Positions 35,001 to 42,653 of a DNA stretch of 64,000 nucleotides are shown in pieces; the stretch's first letter is position 1, and each line of letters begins with the position of its first letter. The DNA lies in assembly GCA_965653565.1 (NCBI GenBank), contig CBFHAI010000021.1:1-64000 (forward strand). The letters run 5' to 3'. This stretch comes from JALCLA01 sp965653565. GTDB taxonomy: Bacteria; Pseudomonadota; Gammaproteobacteria; Xanthomonadales; Xanthomonadaceae. The notes under the pieces are model-generated. The model searched no databases. It saw nothing but the letters and a program-made list of their open reading frames with translations, and was not told the DNA's origin. The position numbers and the translations under genes were made by a program.

Positions 35001-35536
35001 CGCCCAGTTCGACGGCACTCTCCGAGGCCGTAGCGCGCTACGCCTTCAAACTGATGGCCTACAAGGACGAGTACGAAGTCGCCCGCCTCTACACCGACAC
35101 CAAATTCAAAGAGAAGGTCGCGCAGCAGTTCGAAGGCAATTACAAATTGCACTTCAACCTGGCCCCGCCGATGTTCTCGAAGAAGGACGCCGACGGCCAC
35201 CTGGTGAAAACCGAATTCGGCAGCTGGATGATGCCGGCCTTCCGCGTGCTGGCGAAGTTCAAGGGCCTGCGCGGCACGATGTTCGATATCTTCGGCTACA
35301 CCGAAGAACGCCGCACCGAACGCAAGCTGATCGAGGACTATTTCGCGCGCATCGAAATGCTGCTCGCAGGCTTGAACGGCGGCAACGTACTGCTCGCGGC
35401 CGATATCGCGTCGATTCCCGAACTGATCCGCGGCTACGGCCACGTCAAGGAAAAGCACCTCGAACGCGCGCTCAAGAAACAGGAAGAACTGCTCGACGAA
35501 TGGCGCAATCCGCTATCGATCAAGCTGGTTGCATAG
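32015..35536 (+). CDS. Fused indolepyruvate (2-oxoacid) ferredoxin oxidoreductase
   Basis: A 1173-residue single-chain enzyme that joins what are separate IorA and IorB subunits in archaea. The N-terminal ~620 residues carry the pyrimidine- and TPP-binding domains (FISGYRGSPLGGFD, GATMVWGTQQTNL, ACRSSTLPHGSE, FFNDAVAMTGGQPVDG-like segment). A cysteine-rich insert at ~642-686 (VCEGCGDCGEKSFC, GCNKDYSCVKGFC) should bind an iron-sulfur cluster, and the gamma-type domain begins near 728 (GVGGTGVVTIG). It would oxidatively decarboxylate aryl or branched 2-oxo acids to acyl-CoA. Such fused forms occur in many aerobic proteobacteria. It stands alone as a transcription unit. Confidence 0.9.
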   Translation: MSAIAPLAPRPPVDTAYTLEDKYTRAEGRIYLSGVQALVRLPLMQQMRDRAAGLNTGGFISGYRGSPLGGFDLELWKAKKHLKASNIEFTPGLNEDLGATMVWGTQQTNLFPGATVDGVFSMWYGKGPGVDRCGDVFKHGNAAGTSKFGGVLALAADDHACRSSTLPHGSELEFESAMMPVLNPAGVQDILDMGLLGWAMSRYTGRWIGFKTIAETVESSASVIVNPHQLDIVLPGDFELPEGGLNIRWPDPPLNQEMRLHRYAVAAAQAFARANHIDKIIFDSPKARLGIVTTGKSYLDVLQALEYLGIDHKDAEAIGIRVYKVGMTWPLEPHGIRDFARGLEDIIVVEEKRSFIERQMKEDMYNWSTRPSIVGKHDETGAWILPSTNELTPATIAGVIAKRLMRFHRSEAMEQRLRWMEAKEAELAQPRANFPRVPHYCSGCPHNTSTKVPEGSRALGGIGCHYMVTWMDRKTDTFTHMGGEGVTWAGQAPFTSEKHVFQNLGDGTYFHSGSLAIRQSIAAKVNITYKVLFNDAVAMTGGQPVDGTLTVPAVAHQMRAEGVETIVVVSDDIEKWSKPEIFPGGVQFFDRDQLDTVQKTLREVPGVSVIIYDQTCATEKRRRRKRGKMVDPQKRVVINSLVCEGCGDCGEKSFCVSVLPKETEFGRKREIDQSGCNKDYSCVKGFCPSFVTVHGGQLRKKKGVNSAELFASLPTPALPTLDQPWNILITGVGGTGVVTIGALLGMAGHLEGKGATVLDQTGLAQKGGAVTTHIRIANSPADIHAVRIAAGEADLVLGCDMVVVNDYWALSKIRADRTKVVLNTYEAMPGPFTMKPDMQFPANDIVAAVKTALGSRDPMLVDSTALATALLGDSIATNLFMLGYAWQQGLVPLSFESIDRAIELNGAAVKMNREAFAWGRLASVNLPAVIEAAGSKSGASNNDVIELPLDDSRLSQSLDERIARRVKFLTDYQNAAYAKRYSDLVAKVRAAESQKAPSSTALSEAVARYAFKLMAYKDEYEVARLYTDTKFKEKVAQQFEGNYKLHFNLAPPMFSKKDADGHLVKTEFGSWMMPAFRVLAKFKGLRGTMFDIFGYTEERRTERKLIEDYFARIEMLLAGLNGGNVLLAADIASIPELIRGYGHVKEKHLERALKKQEELLDEWRNPLSIKLVA

Positions 35537-35579
35537 CCTGCCCTGGCCGCCGCCCGCAGGCGGCGCTGGGTTCGAGCGG

Positions 35580-35885
35580 CTACTCGGCCGGATCGGCGTT
35601 CGCTTCGAAATCGGTGACCTCGGCGAGCGTGAGCAGGCCGTTGTCGTCGACGTCGACGGCATCGAAGTTGCGACGCCAGACGTGGTCGCCGGTCATTTCG
35701 TTTTCGTCGACGTTGCCGTCGTTATCCGTGTCCTGCGCTTCGAATCTCGCGCGGACATCCGACTCGCCGGTGCCTTTTTTATCGTGCGAGGCGCGCTCGG
35801 CGCCGGCAGGTTCGTGCGCGACGGACGATTGCACCGCACCGATGGCGAGCGGGACGGAAACGGCCAATGCTGTGGTGAGTTTCAT
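35580..35885 (-). CDS. Small exported EF-hand protein
   Basis: A 101-residue protein with a signal peptide (MKLTTALAVSVPLAIGAVQSSVAH) and two EF-hand loops, DTDNDGNVDENE and DVDDNGLLTLAE, both with Asp at positions 1, 3 and 5 or close equivalents and Glu at 12. Calcium binding in the periplasm or outside is expected; function unknown. Convergent with the oxidoreductase gene. Confidence 0.75.
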   Translation of the reverse strand: MKLTTALAVSVPLAIGAVQSSVAHEPAGAERASHDKKGTGESDVRARFEAQDTDNDGNVDENEMTGDHVWRRNFDAVDVDDNGLLTLAEVTDFEANADPAE

Positions 35886-36113
35886 AAGAATCTCCAGGCG
35901 GATTGCAGTTGCGACGGTTCGGCTTGCTGGACGATCTTCTGCAAAGCCGGCGGCGCGTTGCATCACGTTGCAACGGTGCCTTTGAACCGTACGTTAGCCA
36001 GCCGCACCGGCGCGGCGACCTCGACGTTGCCCGATGCAAAGCTCATCTGATGACGGAACGTTTGCTTCGGGCCGCTGTCGCTAGAGTCCGGTTCCCCGCC
36101 AACAGACGCACGC

Positions 36114-36590
36114 ATGCAAAGCCCCGAAGCCTTCCACGTCAGAATCCTCGAAGCGGACGACATCGGTGCGATGCGTTGCGTGCTCGCGATGTTCGGCGAA
36201 GCTTTCGACGATGTTCCGACCTACACCGCGCAACAGCCCGACGACGACTATCTGGCGGGATTGCTCGCCAGGGATACGTTCGTCGCCGTGGCCGCTTTTC
36301 GCGGCACGAGTGTCGTCGGCGGTATCGCAGCCTATGTGCTGCCCAAGTTCGAGCAGGCCCGCACCGAGATGTATATCTACGACCTGGCAGTGGATGCGGC
36401 CTGCCGGCGTCAGGGCATCGCTACCGCCATGATCGAGGAACTGAAGGCGTTTGCTGCCGCCCGCTGCATCTACGTGATCTTCGTGCAGGCCGACTACGGC
36501 GACGACGCGGCGATCGCGCTGTACGAGAAGATGGGCCTGCGCGAAGACGTGCTGCACTTCGATATCGTTCCATCCGGCTCCGTCGCCTGA
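36114..36590 (+). CDS. AAC(3)-I-like aminoglycoside 3-N-acetyltransferase
   Basis: A 158-residue GNAT-fold protein that matches the AAC(3)-I family over its whole length. Blocks I recognise from that family are DVPTYTAQQPDDDYL, AAYVLPKFEQAR.EMYIYDLAV, RRQGIATAMI (the acetyl-CoA pyrophosphate loop), VQADYGDD and HFDI.PS near the end. Known members acetylate the 3-amino group of gentamicin-type drugs, usually from integron cassettes. Here the gene sits in chromosomal context between a calcium-binding protein gene and a remnant; I see no convincing attC site or integrase. Base composition is like the neighbours. Drug resistance is a prediction, not shown. Confidence 0.85.
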   Translation: MQSPEAFHVRILEADDIGAMRCVLAMFGEAFDDVPTYTAQQPDDDYLAGLLARDTFVAVAAFRGTSVVGGIAAYVLPKFEQARTEMYIYDLAVDAACRRQGIATAMIEELKAFAAARCIYVIFVQADYGDDAAIALYEKMGLREDVLHFDIVPSGSVA

Positions 36591-36613
36591 CCCGTCACCG
36601 GCGGGCTCCGGTC

Positions 36614-37027
36614 ATGCGGGCAACGTCTTGTTACAGCGAGCCATTTTCTGGGCTCTGCGCTTCCGCCGGAAAGGCGCAGACGTGCAAGGGAGAGGAATTG
36701 GTGGAGCAGGCGTACGACGTCGGCGAAATTCGTGTCGTCGGCGCCTACCAGGACGGCAGCGGCCGCAAAGTGATCGGGCTGGTGCTGAATGCGTCGCTCA
36801 ACACCTGCGACGGGCCGCCCGACGATGCCTGGCTGCCGCACTGGTTCAGTGTTTCGGCCGACACCGCTTTCATCGGTCGCGAACTGGAGCTGGTGGAAGT
36901 CGCCGACTTCGACGGCAATGGAAAATCGGAGCTGCTGTTCTGGTCCAGCGGCTACAACAACGATGGCTACGTGCTGCTGGACGACACCTTGAAGCATCGC
37001 GCCGAAGTGCTTTGGAGCTACCACTGA
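36614..37027 (+). CDS. VCBS/FG-GAP-like protein fragment, probably 5'-truncated
   Basis: A 137-residue frame with GRKVIGLVLNASLNTC, LELVEVADFDGNGKSELLFWSSGYNNDGYVLL and DDTLKHRAEVLWSYH. The ADFDGNGKSELLFW segment is a calcium-binding VCBS/FG-GAP type turn as found in larger secreted proteins. There is no signal peptide, no ribosome-binding site before the ATG at 36614, and the first ~25 residues look random, so I think the 5' part is lost. It begins only 23 bases after the acetyltransferase stop, as if that junction removed its start. Confidence 0.45.
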   Translation: MRATSCYSEPFSGLCASAGKAQTCKGEELVEQAYDVGEIRVVGAYQDGSGRKVIGLVLNASLNTCDGPPDDAWLPHWFSVSADTAFIGRELELVEVADFDGNGKSELLFWSSGYNNDGYVLLDDTLKHRAEVLWSYH

Positions 37028-37182
37028 GCGGCGGCGCTGCGGCCGCATGATCTCGTAGCGAACCAAGCCACGCTCGGCAATCGATCGATCAATTGTTGTG
37101 TATCGCTCTTGCGGGCGAGCAGTGGGTCGCTCGTCGGCCCCGGAGACGATATCGGCAAAAGCGAATCTCGTCCGCCTTCGGG

Positions 37183-37206
37183 CTGCGTCGCCGGCTGGCG
37201 ACGCAG
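37183..37206 (-). terminator. Hairpin after amt
   Basis: CTGCGTCGCC-GGCT-GGCGACGCAG is a perfect 10-bp stem with a 4-base loop, 24 bases past the amt stop. No T tract follows, so it may be a weak or Rho-assisted terminator or an mRNA 3' end stabiliser. The rest of 37028-37229 shows no gene. Confidence 0.4.
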
Positions 37207-37229
37207 TCCGACAGAGATGCGTGCTTCGG

Positions 37230-38624
37230 CTACGCCTCGTACGCCGACTCTCCATGCGAAGTGATATCCAGGCCTTCGCGCTCATGCTCTTCGACCACGC
37301 GCAACCCCACCGTGAACTTCACGATGGTCAGCGCGATCGCAGCAACGGCGCCCGATAGCGCGACGGTTATCAGCACGCCCTGCAGCTGGATCCACACCTG
37401 CGATGCGATCGAGTATTCGACCAGCGCGGTTTCGGTGACGTAGTCCCAGAGGCCGGCGCCGCGGAGCGATGGTGCGGCGAAGACGCCGGTGAGCAGCGCG
37501 CCGACGATGCCGCCGACGCCGTGCACGCCGAACACATCGAGGGCGTCGTCGGCGCGCAGCAGGCGCTTCAATCCGCTCACGCCCCACAGGCAGACGACGC
37601 CGGCGATCGCGCCGATGGCGAGCGCGCCGCAGATGCCGACGAAGCCGGCGGCGGGCGTGATCGCGACGAGCCCGGCGACGGCGCCCGAGGCCGCGCCCAG
37701 CATCGATGGTTTGCCTTTGAACACCCATTCGGCAGCCGTCCATCCCAATACCGCGGCCGCGGTCGCGAGGAAGGTGTTGACGAAGGCGGTGGCGGCGACG
37801 GCGTTGGCTTCCAGTGCGGAGCCTGCGTTGAAGCCGAACCAGCCGACCCACAGGATGCTCGCGCCGACCATCGTTTGCGTGAGGTTGTGCGGACGCATCG
37901 CTTCGCGGCCGTAGCCGACGCGTTTGCCGACGAAGTACGCGGCCACGAGGCCGGCGACGGCGGCGTTGATGTGCACCACGGTGCCGCCGGCGAAATCCAA
38001 AGCACCCAGCGCGAATAGATAGCCCGATTGCGCGAGCACGCCGGGCACCGCGTCGGCGCTGGTGTAGGCATCCGGCCCGGGGAAGAACCACACCATATGC
38101 GCCATCGGCGTGTAGGCGAAGGTGAACCACAACACCGTGAACAACAACGCGCCGGAAAATTTGATGCGCTCGGCGAACGAGCCGACGATCAGTGCGCAGG
38201 TGATGCAGGCGAACGCACCCTGGAACACGAAGAACACCAGTTCGGGAATGTAGACGCCTTTGGTGAAGGTCGCGCCCAGTGCGGTGGCGGTGAGGCCGGC
38301 GCCCCACAATCGATCCCAGCCGCCGATGAAGGCGTTGCCGCTGGTGAAGGCGAGGCTGTAGCCGTACAGCGCCCACAGCACCGCGACCAGCGAGAACACG
38401 AGCAGGCATTGCATCAGTACCGACAGCACATTCTTGCTGCGTACCAGGCCGCCGTAGAACAGCGCCAGGCCGGGCAGCGTCATGAAGATCACGAGCGCGG
38501 CGCAGGTGAGAATCCACGCGACGTCGCCTTTGTTCGGCGCGGGCGGTGCGTCCTGGGCGTAGCCGAGCGCGGGCAAGGCGAGCAGCGCGAGCGCGGACAG
38601 AACGGTTGCGGTTTTGCGTGTCAT
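37230..38624 (-). CDS. amt: Ammonium transporter
   Basis: A 464-residue Amt/MEP/Rh transporter with a signal peptide (TATVLSALALLALPALGYAQ) and eleven membrane helices. Family segments include FYGGLVRSKNVLSVLMQ, FAYTPMAHMVWF, DFAGGTVVHINAAVAGLVAAYFVGKR and DALDVFGVHGVGGIVGALLTG, with the conserved pore histidines in the last two. It conducts ammonium across the inner membrane and is blocked by GlnK when nitrogen is plentiful. glnK lies 24 bases upstream in the same operon. Confidence 0.95.
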   Translation of the reverse strand: MTRKTATVLSALALLALPALGYAQDAPPAPNKGDVAWILTCAALVIFMTLPGLALFYGGLVRSKNVLSVLMQCLLVFSLVAVLWALYGYSLAFTSGNAFIGGWDRLWGAGLTATALGATFTKGVYIPELVFFVFQGAFACITCALIVGSFAERIKFSGALLFTVLWFTFAYTPMAHMVWFFPGPDAYTSADAVPGVLAQSGYLFALGALDFAGGTVVHINAAVAGLVAAYFVGKRVGYGREAMRPHNLTQTMVGASILWVGWFGFNAGSALEANAVAATAFVNTFLATAAAVLGWTAAEWVFKGKPSMLGAASGAVAGLVAITPAAGFVGICGALAIGAIAGVVCLWGVSGLKRLLRADDALDVFGVHGVGGIVGALLTGVFAAPSLRGAGLWDYVTETALVEYSIASQVWIQLQGVLITVALSGAVAAIALTIVKFTVGLRVVEEHEREGLDITSHGESAYEA

Positions 38625-38648
38625 GGGAAGCTCCTCGATTCGTTCGCG

Positions 38649-38987
38649 TCAGATCGCGTCGTCGCCGATTTCACCGGTGCGGATGCGCACCACCTGGTCG
38701 AGCGGCGAGACGAAGATCTTCCCGTCGCCCACTTTGCCGGTGCGCGCGGCCTGCACCACCGCTTCGACGGCGTGATCGACCAGCGCGTCGGGCACCGCGG
38801 CTTCCACTTTGATTTTCGGCAGGAAGTCGACGACGTATTCGGCACCGCGATACAACTCGGTGTGGCCTTTCTGGCGGCCGAAGCCTTTCACTTCCGTCAC
38901 GGTGATGCCCGACACGCCCGCCTGGGTGAGCGCTTCGCGCACCTCGTCGAGCTTGAACGAGCGGATGATCGCGGTGATCAGTTTCAT
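38649..38987 (-). CDS. glnK: Nitrogen regulatory protein P-II
   Basis: A 112-residue PII protein with the T-loop around Tyr51 (GAEYVVDF), the uridylylation site, and the B- and C-loop residues TGKVGDGKIFV and RIRTGE. It senses 2-oxoglutarate and ATP/ADP and gates Amt and, through GlnE/NtrB, glutamine synthetase. Being next to amt identifies it as the GlnK paralogue rather than GlnB. GGAGGC lies just before the ATG on its strand. Confidence 0.95.
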   Translation of the reverse strand: MKLITAIIRSFKLDEVREALTQAGVSGITVTEVKGFGRQKGHTELYRGAEYVVDFLPKIKVEAAVPDALVDHAVEAVVQAARTGKVGDGKIFVSPLDQVVRIRTGEIGDDAI

Positions 38988-39053
38988 GGAACGCCTCCTG
39001 GGTGCGCGGGTGCGGAAAGGAGCGCGCGATGGCGACGCCAGCGCGCCTCCAGG

Positions 39054-39794
39054 TCAAAACGCCTTGGTGAACGTCAGCGTCGCCGTGGCGTCGCCGATGT
39101 AGTTGCCGAAAGGATTCGTGTAGAGCGCTTCCTCGGTGTCGGTGTCGAGGTAGGCGAACGCGAGCGAGTAGCCGTTGGCGAAGCCTTTGGTGACGCCGAC
39201 TTTCCAGTCGATGTATTCGTAGGCTTCGTTGTCTTCGATCCACTGCTGGCCGGCGTGCAGGTTCAGCGTCCAGCTGTCGGCGAAGCCCCAGTTGGCGGCC
39301 AGGTCGAGATAGCCGCTGCCATCCGAGTCGGCGTAGCCGAACAGATCGGTGATGGCGTAGGAATATTTCGCGGTGAAAATGCCGACGGTGACGGCGCCGT
39401 AGATTTCGGCGGTGTCGGCCGAGTTGAAGCCGGACGGAAAATCGCCCGGATACCCGTAGTAGATCGCGCCGACATCGAACGTCGCCGCCTCGCCCAGCGT
39501 GCCGCGGTAACCACCGTAGGCGTCGATTTCGACGCTGCTCGAAATGCCCGCGCCGGCCGCGGAAAGATCCGACAGCCAGCTGATGTTGCTGCCCCAGGTG
39601 CCGACGTAGAAACCGCTGTCGGACACGCCCTCGATGCCGGCCTGCAAGGCCGGATCCCCATTGGTCTGCGATACACCGCGAAACACATAGTCGGTCGTCA
39701 GTGCCGCCGTGCCGGAAACTCCCGCATCGGCCATTCCGCTGAGCACCAGTCCCGAAACCAGAACACCCGCACAAGCGATGGATCGCGATGACAT
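39054..39794 (-). CDS. TorF family putative porin
   Basis: A 246-residue outer-membrane protein with a signal peptide (ending GMADAG) and amphipathic beta strands that alternate aromatic and polar residues. The first strand region SGTAALTTDYVFRGVSQTNGDPALQ is the hallmark of the TorF/Gcw_chp family; the C-terminus ends TLTFTKAF with terminal Phe as needed for Bam insertion. It heads a unit with glnK and amt, so a role in letting ammonium or small nitrogen compounds through the outer membrane is likely. Confidence 0.85.
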   Translation of the reverse strand: MSSRSIACAGVLVSGLVLSGMADAGVSGTAALTTDYVFRGVSQTNGDPALQAGIEGVSDSGFYVGTWGSNISWLSDLSAAGAGISSSVEIDAYGGYRGTLGEAATFDVGAIYYGYPGDFPSGFNSADTAEIYGAVTVGIFTAKYSYAITDLFGYADSDGSGYLDLAANWGFADSWTLNLHAGQQWIEDNEAYEYIDWKVGVTKGFANGYSLAFAYLDTDTEEALYTNPFGNYIGDATATLTFTKAF

Positions 39795-39958
39795 GACAGG
39801 CTCCTCAAGATCGTTGAAGGGCCCTCCCCGATGCGGTCGCGTTCTTATTGGTGGCGCGGTAATCGAAAGCAGCGCGACCGCGCGGGTGCTTTCGTTGGCG
39901 GGATGGTCTTTCCCGCCGGTTCTTTACTCGTTCGATTTGTTGAAGAACTTGGTAGAAA

Positions 39959-40066
39959 GGGATTAGGGATTAGTAGTTAGGGCGCTCTGATCGAGCGTTG
40001 GGGCGAACTCAAAGGTTGATAAGTTCGCCCTCGCCACTCGTCCCTGATCCCTGCTCCATCACAGCC
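39959..40066. repeat. GGGATTA-type heptamer repeat with inverted counterpart
   Basis: GGGATTAGGGATTAG and TAGTTAGGG (39959-39982) are partial tandem heptamers, and CGTCCCTGATCCCTGC (ending near 40066) is a degenerate inverted counterpart. The pattern belongs with the ATTCCCG array at 49544-49606. Non-coding. Confidence 0.5.
40001..40030 (-). terminator. Hairpin downstream of glnA
   Basis: GGGCGAACT and AGTTCGCCC form a 9-bp stem with a 12-base loop, 65 bases beyond the glnA stop. There is no clear T tract. A second hairpin (CGCTC/GAGCG at about 39983-39998) follows it. Confidence 0.4.
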
Positions 40067-40095
40067 GGAAGCCTCCCCGCTCCCGAGCCGCACCA

Positions 40096-41505
40096 TCAAA
40101 TCCCGTAGTACATCGAATATTCGAGCGGATGCGTCGCCGCGCGGAACTTCGTGACTTCCTGCATCTTCAGCGCGATGTAGCCGTCGATGAAGTCGTCGCT
40201 CATCACGCCGCCGGCCTTGAGGAACTCGCGATCCTTGTCGAGCGCTTCGAGCGCCTGGTCGAGCGAGTGGCAGACGGTCGGGATGTTCTTCTCTTCTTCC
40301 GGCGGCAGGTCGTACAGATCCTTGTCGGCCGGTGCGCCCGGGTCGATCTTGTTCTTGATGCCGTCCAGGCCCGCCATCAGCAGCGCGGTGAAGGCCAGGT
40401 AGCCGGTGTTGACCGGATCCGGGAAGCGGATTTCGATGCGGCGCGCCTTCGGGTTCGAGACCCACGGAATGCGGCACGAAGCCGAACGATTGCGCGCCGA
40501 ATACGCCAGCATCACCGGCGCTTCATAGCCGGGGACCAGGCGCTTGTACGAGTTCGTCGTCGAGTTGGTGAAGGCGTTGATCGCGCGCGCATGCTTGAAG
40601 ATGCCGCCGATGTACCACAGCGCCAGCTGCGACAGGCCGCCGTAGCTTTCGCCGGCGAACAGATTCTGTCCGCCCTTCGACAGCGACTGGTGCACGTGCA
40701 TGCCGCTGCCGTTGTCGCCAACGAGCGGCTTGGGCATGAAGGTGGCGGTCTTGCCGTTGCGGTGCGCGACGTTCTTGACGATGTATTTGAGCGTCAGCAG
40801 TTCGTCGGCCTTGTGCACCAGCGTGTTGAACTTGGTGCCGATTTCGCACTGGCCGGCATTCGCCACTTCGTGGTGATGCACTTCGACTTCGATGCCGGCG
40901 GCTTCGAGCTGCTTCACCATCTCGGCGCGGATGTCCTGCAGCGTGTCGGTGGGCGCCACCGGGAAATAGCCGCCCTTCAGACCGGGGCGATAGCCGGTGT
41001 TGCCCGATTCGTACGATTTCGCCGAATTCCAGTGCGCTTCCTCGGAATCGACTTCGAAGAAGGTGTGGCCCATGTCGGTGCCCCAGCGCACCGAATCGAA
41101 CACGAAGAATTCCGGTTCCGGACCGAAGAACGCCAGGTCCGCCACGCCGCTGGCTTTGACGAAAGCTTCAGCGCGGCGCGCAACCGAACGCGGGCAGCGG
41201 CTATAGGCCTGCATCGTCGCCGGCTCGAGCACGTCGCACGACAGGATCAGCGTCGGATCGGCGGTGAACGGATCGATCACCGCGGTGGCCGGATCGGGCA
41301 GCAGCACCATGTCGGATTCGTTGATGCCTTTCCAGCCGGCGATCGAGGAGCCGTCGAACATCTTGCCGTCCTCGAACAGCGACGGATCGACCACGCGCAC
41401 CGGGAAAGTGACGTGATGCTGCTTGCCGAGCATGTCGGCGAAGCGCAGGTCGACGAATTCGATGTTGTGGTCCTTGATCAGCTTCTGCACGTGCTCGTAC
41501 GACAT
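40096..41505 (-). CDS. glnA: Glutamine synthetase, type I
   Basis: A 469-residue GSI-beta enzyme, the exact usual length. It makes glutamine from glutamate, ammonia and ATP in the cytosol. Features: the FVDLRFADMLGKQHHVTFP N-terminal strand, DGSSIAGWKGINESDM, the FGPEPEFFVFD metal-ligand segment, NGSGMHVHQS, and the adenylylation site Tyr398 in DLYDLPPEE, so GlnE control is expected. The start at 41505 (GGAG nearby) is preferred because the sigma-54 start site near 41530 lies downstream of the longer ATG at 41538. Confidence 0.96.
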   Translation of the reverse strand: MSYEHVQKLIKDHNIEFVDLRFADMLGKQHHVTFPVRVVDPSLFEDGKMFDGSSIAGWKGINESDMVLLPDPATAVIDPFTADPTLILSCDVLEPATMQAYSRCPRSVARRAEAFVKASGVADLAFFGPEPEFFVFDSVRWGTDMGHTFFEVDSEEAHWNSAKSYESGNTGYRPGLKGGYFPVAPTDTLQDIRAEMVKQLEAAGIEVEVHHHEVANAGQCEIGTKFNTLVHKADELLTLKYIVKNVAHRNGKTATFMPKPLVGDNGSGMHVHQSLSKGGQNLFAGESYGGLSQLALWYIGGIFKHARAINAFTNSTTNSYKRLVPGYEAPVMLAYSARNRSASCRIPWVSNPKARRIEIRFPDPVNTGYLAFTALLMAGLDGIKNKIDPGAPADKDLYDLPPEEEKNIPTVCHSLDQALEALDKDREFLKAGGVMSDDFIDGYIALKMQEVTKFRAATHPLEYSMYYGI

Positions 41506-41541
41506 CGGACACTCCGGTGGGTAAAGGTTGGCGGGCATTCA

Positions 41542-41556
41542 GCAAGCGCCGTGCCA
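41542..41556 (-). promoter_or_regulatory. Sigma-54 (-24/-12) promoter of glnA
   Basis: Read on the minus strand the sequence is TGGCACGGCGCTTGC, a full match to TGGCAC-N5-TTGC. The predicted start of transcription is close to 41530, giving a 25-base leader. It is identical over 17 bases to the promoter at 28423. Confidence 0.85.
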
Positions 41557-41616
41557 GCCGGTTTCGGCTGCAACTTGTTGATTGTCGCGGCCGGTTGGGA
41601 TCGGCGACCGCGTGAT

Positions 41617-41654
41617 CGCACCAACTTGGTGCAAGCGCTTGTGCGTTGCACCAT
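41617..41654. promoter_or_regulatory. NtrC-type binding sites shared by glnA and puuE
   Basis: GCACCAACTTGGTGC (41618-41632) is a near-perfect match to the NtrC dyad TGCACC-N5-GGTGCA, and a half-site TGCACCA follows at 41647-41653. They lie 60-100 bases upstream of the glnA -24 box, the normal enhancer position, and 80-95 bases before the puuE start on the other side. Confidence 0.7.
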
Positions 41655-41713
41655 CCGCGCTCAGCGTCGCGGGCGGATTCCGGTGGCGGCGCCGGTGCGG
41701 CGATACTTCGGCC

Positions 41714-42649
41714 ATGACTTCGACTTCCGATTACCCGCGCGACCTCACCGGCTACGGCCGCCACCCGCCGCAGGCGCAGTGGCCCGGCGACGCGCGCATC
41801 GCGCTGCAGTTCGTGCTCAATATCGAGGAAGGCGGCGAGAACTGCGTGCTGCACGGCGATGCGGGCAGCGAACAATTCCTCTCGGAAATCGTCGGCGCGG
41901 CGAGTTATCCGGCGCGCCATCTGAGCATGGAGTCGATCTACGAATACGGCTCGCGCGTGGGCTCATGGCGCCTGTTGCGCGAGTTCGAGAAACGCGGCCT
42001 GCCGCTCACCGTGTTCGGCGTCGCAATGGCGATGCAGCGCACGCCGGAGCTGACGCAGGCCTGCGTCGAACTCGGGCACGAGATCGCATCGCACGGCTGG
42101 CGCTGGATCCACTATCAGAACGTCGACATCGACACCGAGCGCGAACATATGCGGCGCGCGGTCGAAATCCACACGCAACTCACCGGTGCGCCGCCGCTGG
42201 GCTGGTACACCGGCCGCGACAGCCCCAACACGCGCCGACTCGTCGTCGAGCACGGTGGTTTCGAATACGACGCCGATTATTACGGCGACGAGCTACCGTT
42301 CTGGATGCAGGTCGACACCGGCGACGGCACCCGCAAGCCGCATCTGGTGGTGCCCTACACGCTCGACACCAACGACATGCGCTTCGCCACCCCGCAAGGC
42401 TTCAACACCGGCCAGCATTTCTTCGACTACCTGCGCGACAGCTTCGATGTGCTGTATGCGGAAGGCGCGGAAACACCGAAGATGATGTCGATCGGCATGC
42501 ATGGTCGATTGCTCGGCCGGCCGGGGCGATTCAGCGGGCTGCAGCGGTTTCTCGACTACGTTGCGAAACACGATCGAGTATGGGTAGCGCGGCGGATCGA
42601 TGTTGCTCGGCATTGGAAGGAACAATTTCCGTATCGGGACAAGAGCTAA
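41714..42649 (+). CDS. puuE: Allantoinase PuuE (polysaccharide-deacetylase type)
   Basis: A 311-residue protein of the NodB-like family, the size of PuuE. It opens allantoin to allantoate without the metal centre of classical allantoinases. Typical pieces are YPRDLTGYGRHPPQAQWPG, NIEEGGENCVLHGD, HEIASHGWRWIHYQN, GWYTGRDSPNTRRLV and NTGQHFFDYLRDSFD. It starts the + strand run puuE-uraD-alc-allA. A weak -24/-12-like element (41684-41698) is too close to the ATG to be convincing. Nitrogen control through the shared NtrC site is an inference. Confidence 0.92.
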   Translation: MTSTSDYPRDLTGYGRHPPQAQWPGDARIALQFVLNIEEGGENCVLHGDAGSEQFLSEIVGAASYPARHLSMESIYEYGSRVGSWRLLREFEKRGLPLTVFGVAMAMQRTPELTQACVELGHEIASHGWRWIHYQNVDIDTEREHMRRAVEIHTQLTGAPPLGWYTGRDSPNTRRLVVEHGGFEYDADYYGDELPFWMQVDTGDGTRKPHLVVPYTLDTNDMRFATPQGFNTGQHFFDYLRDSFDVLYAEGAETPKMMSIGMHGRLLGRPGRFSGLQRFLDYVAKHDRVWVARRIDVARHWKEQFPYRDKS

Positions 42650-42653
42650 AGAA

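Larger units (their letters stand above)
39795..40095. other. Interval between glnA and the porin-glnK-amt unit
   Basis: No gene is supported. It holds a heptamer-type repeat, a hairpin behind glnA and presumably the porin promoter; I could not find a good -24/-12 or NtrC site on the minus strand here. Confidence 0.5.

Noticed and set aside
35990..36720. attC (cassette recombination) sites around the AAC(3)-I-like gene
   Set aside because: GTTAGCC before and GTTACAG after the gene do not fit the GTTRRRY core with a paired inverse core; no integrase is in the window.
41684..41698. A second -24/-12 promoter for puuE
   Set aside because: TGGCGG-N5-GTGC has the spacing but deviates at several fixed positions, and its start site would fall about four bases before the ATG with no room for a ribosome-binding site.
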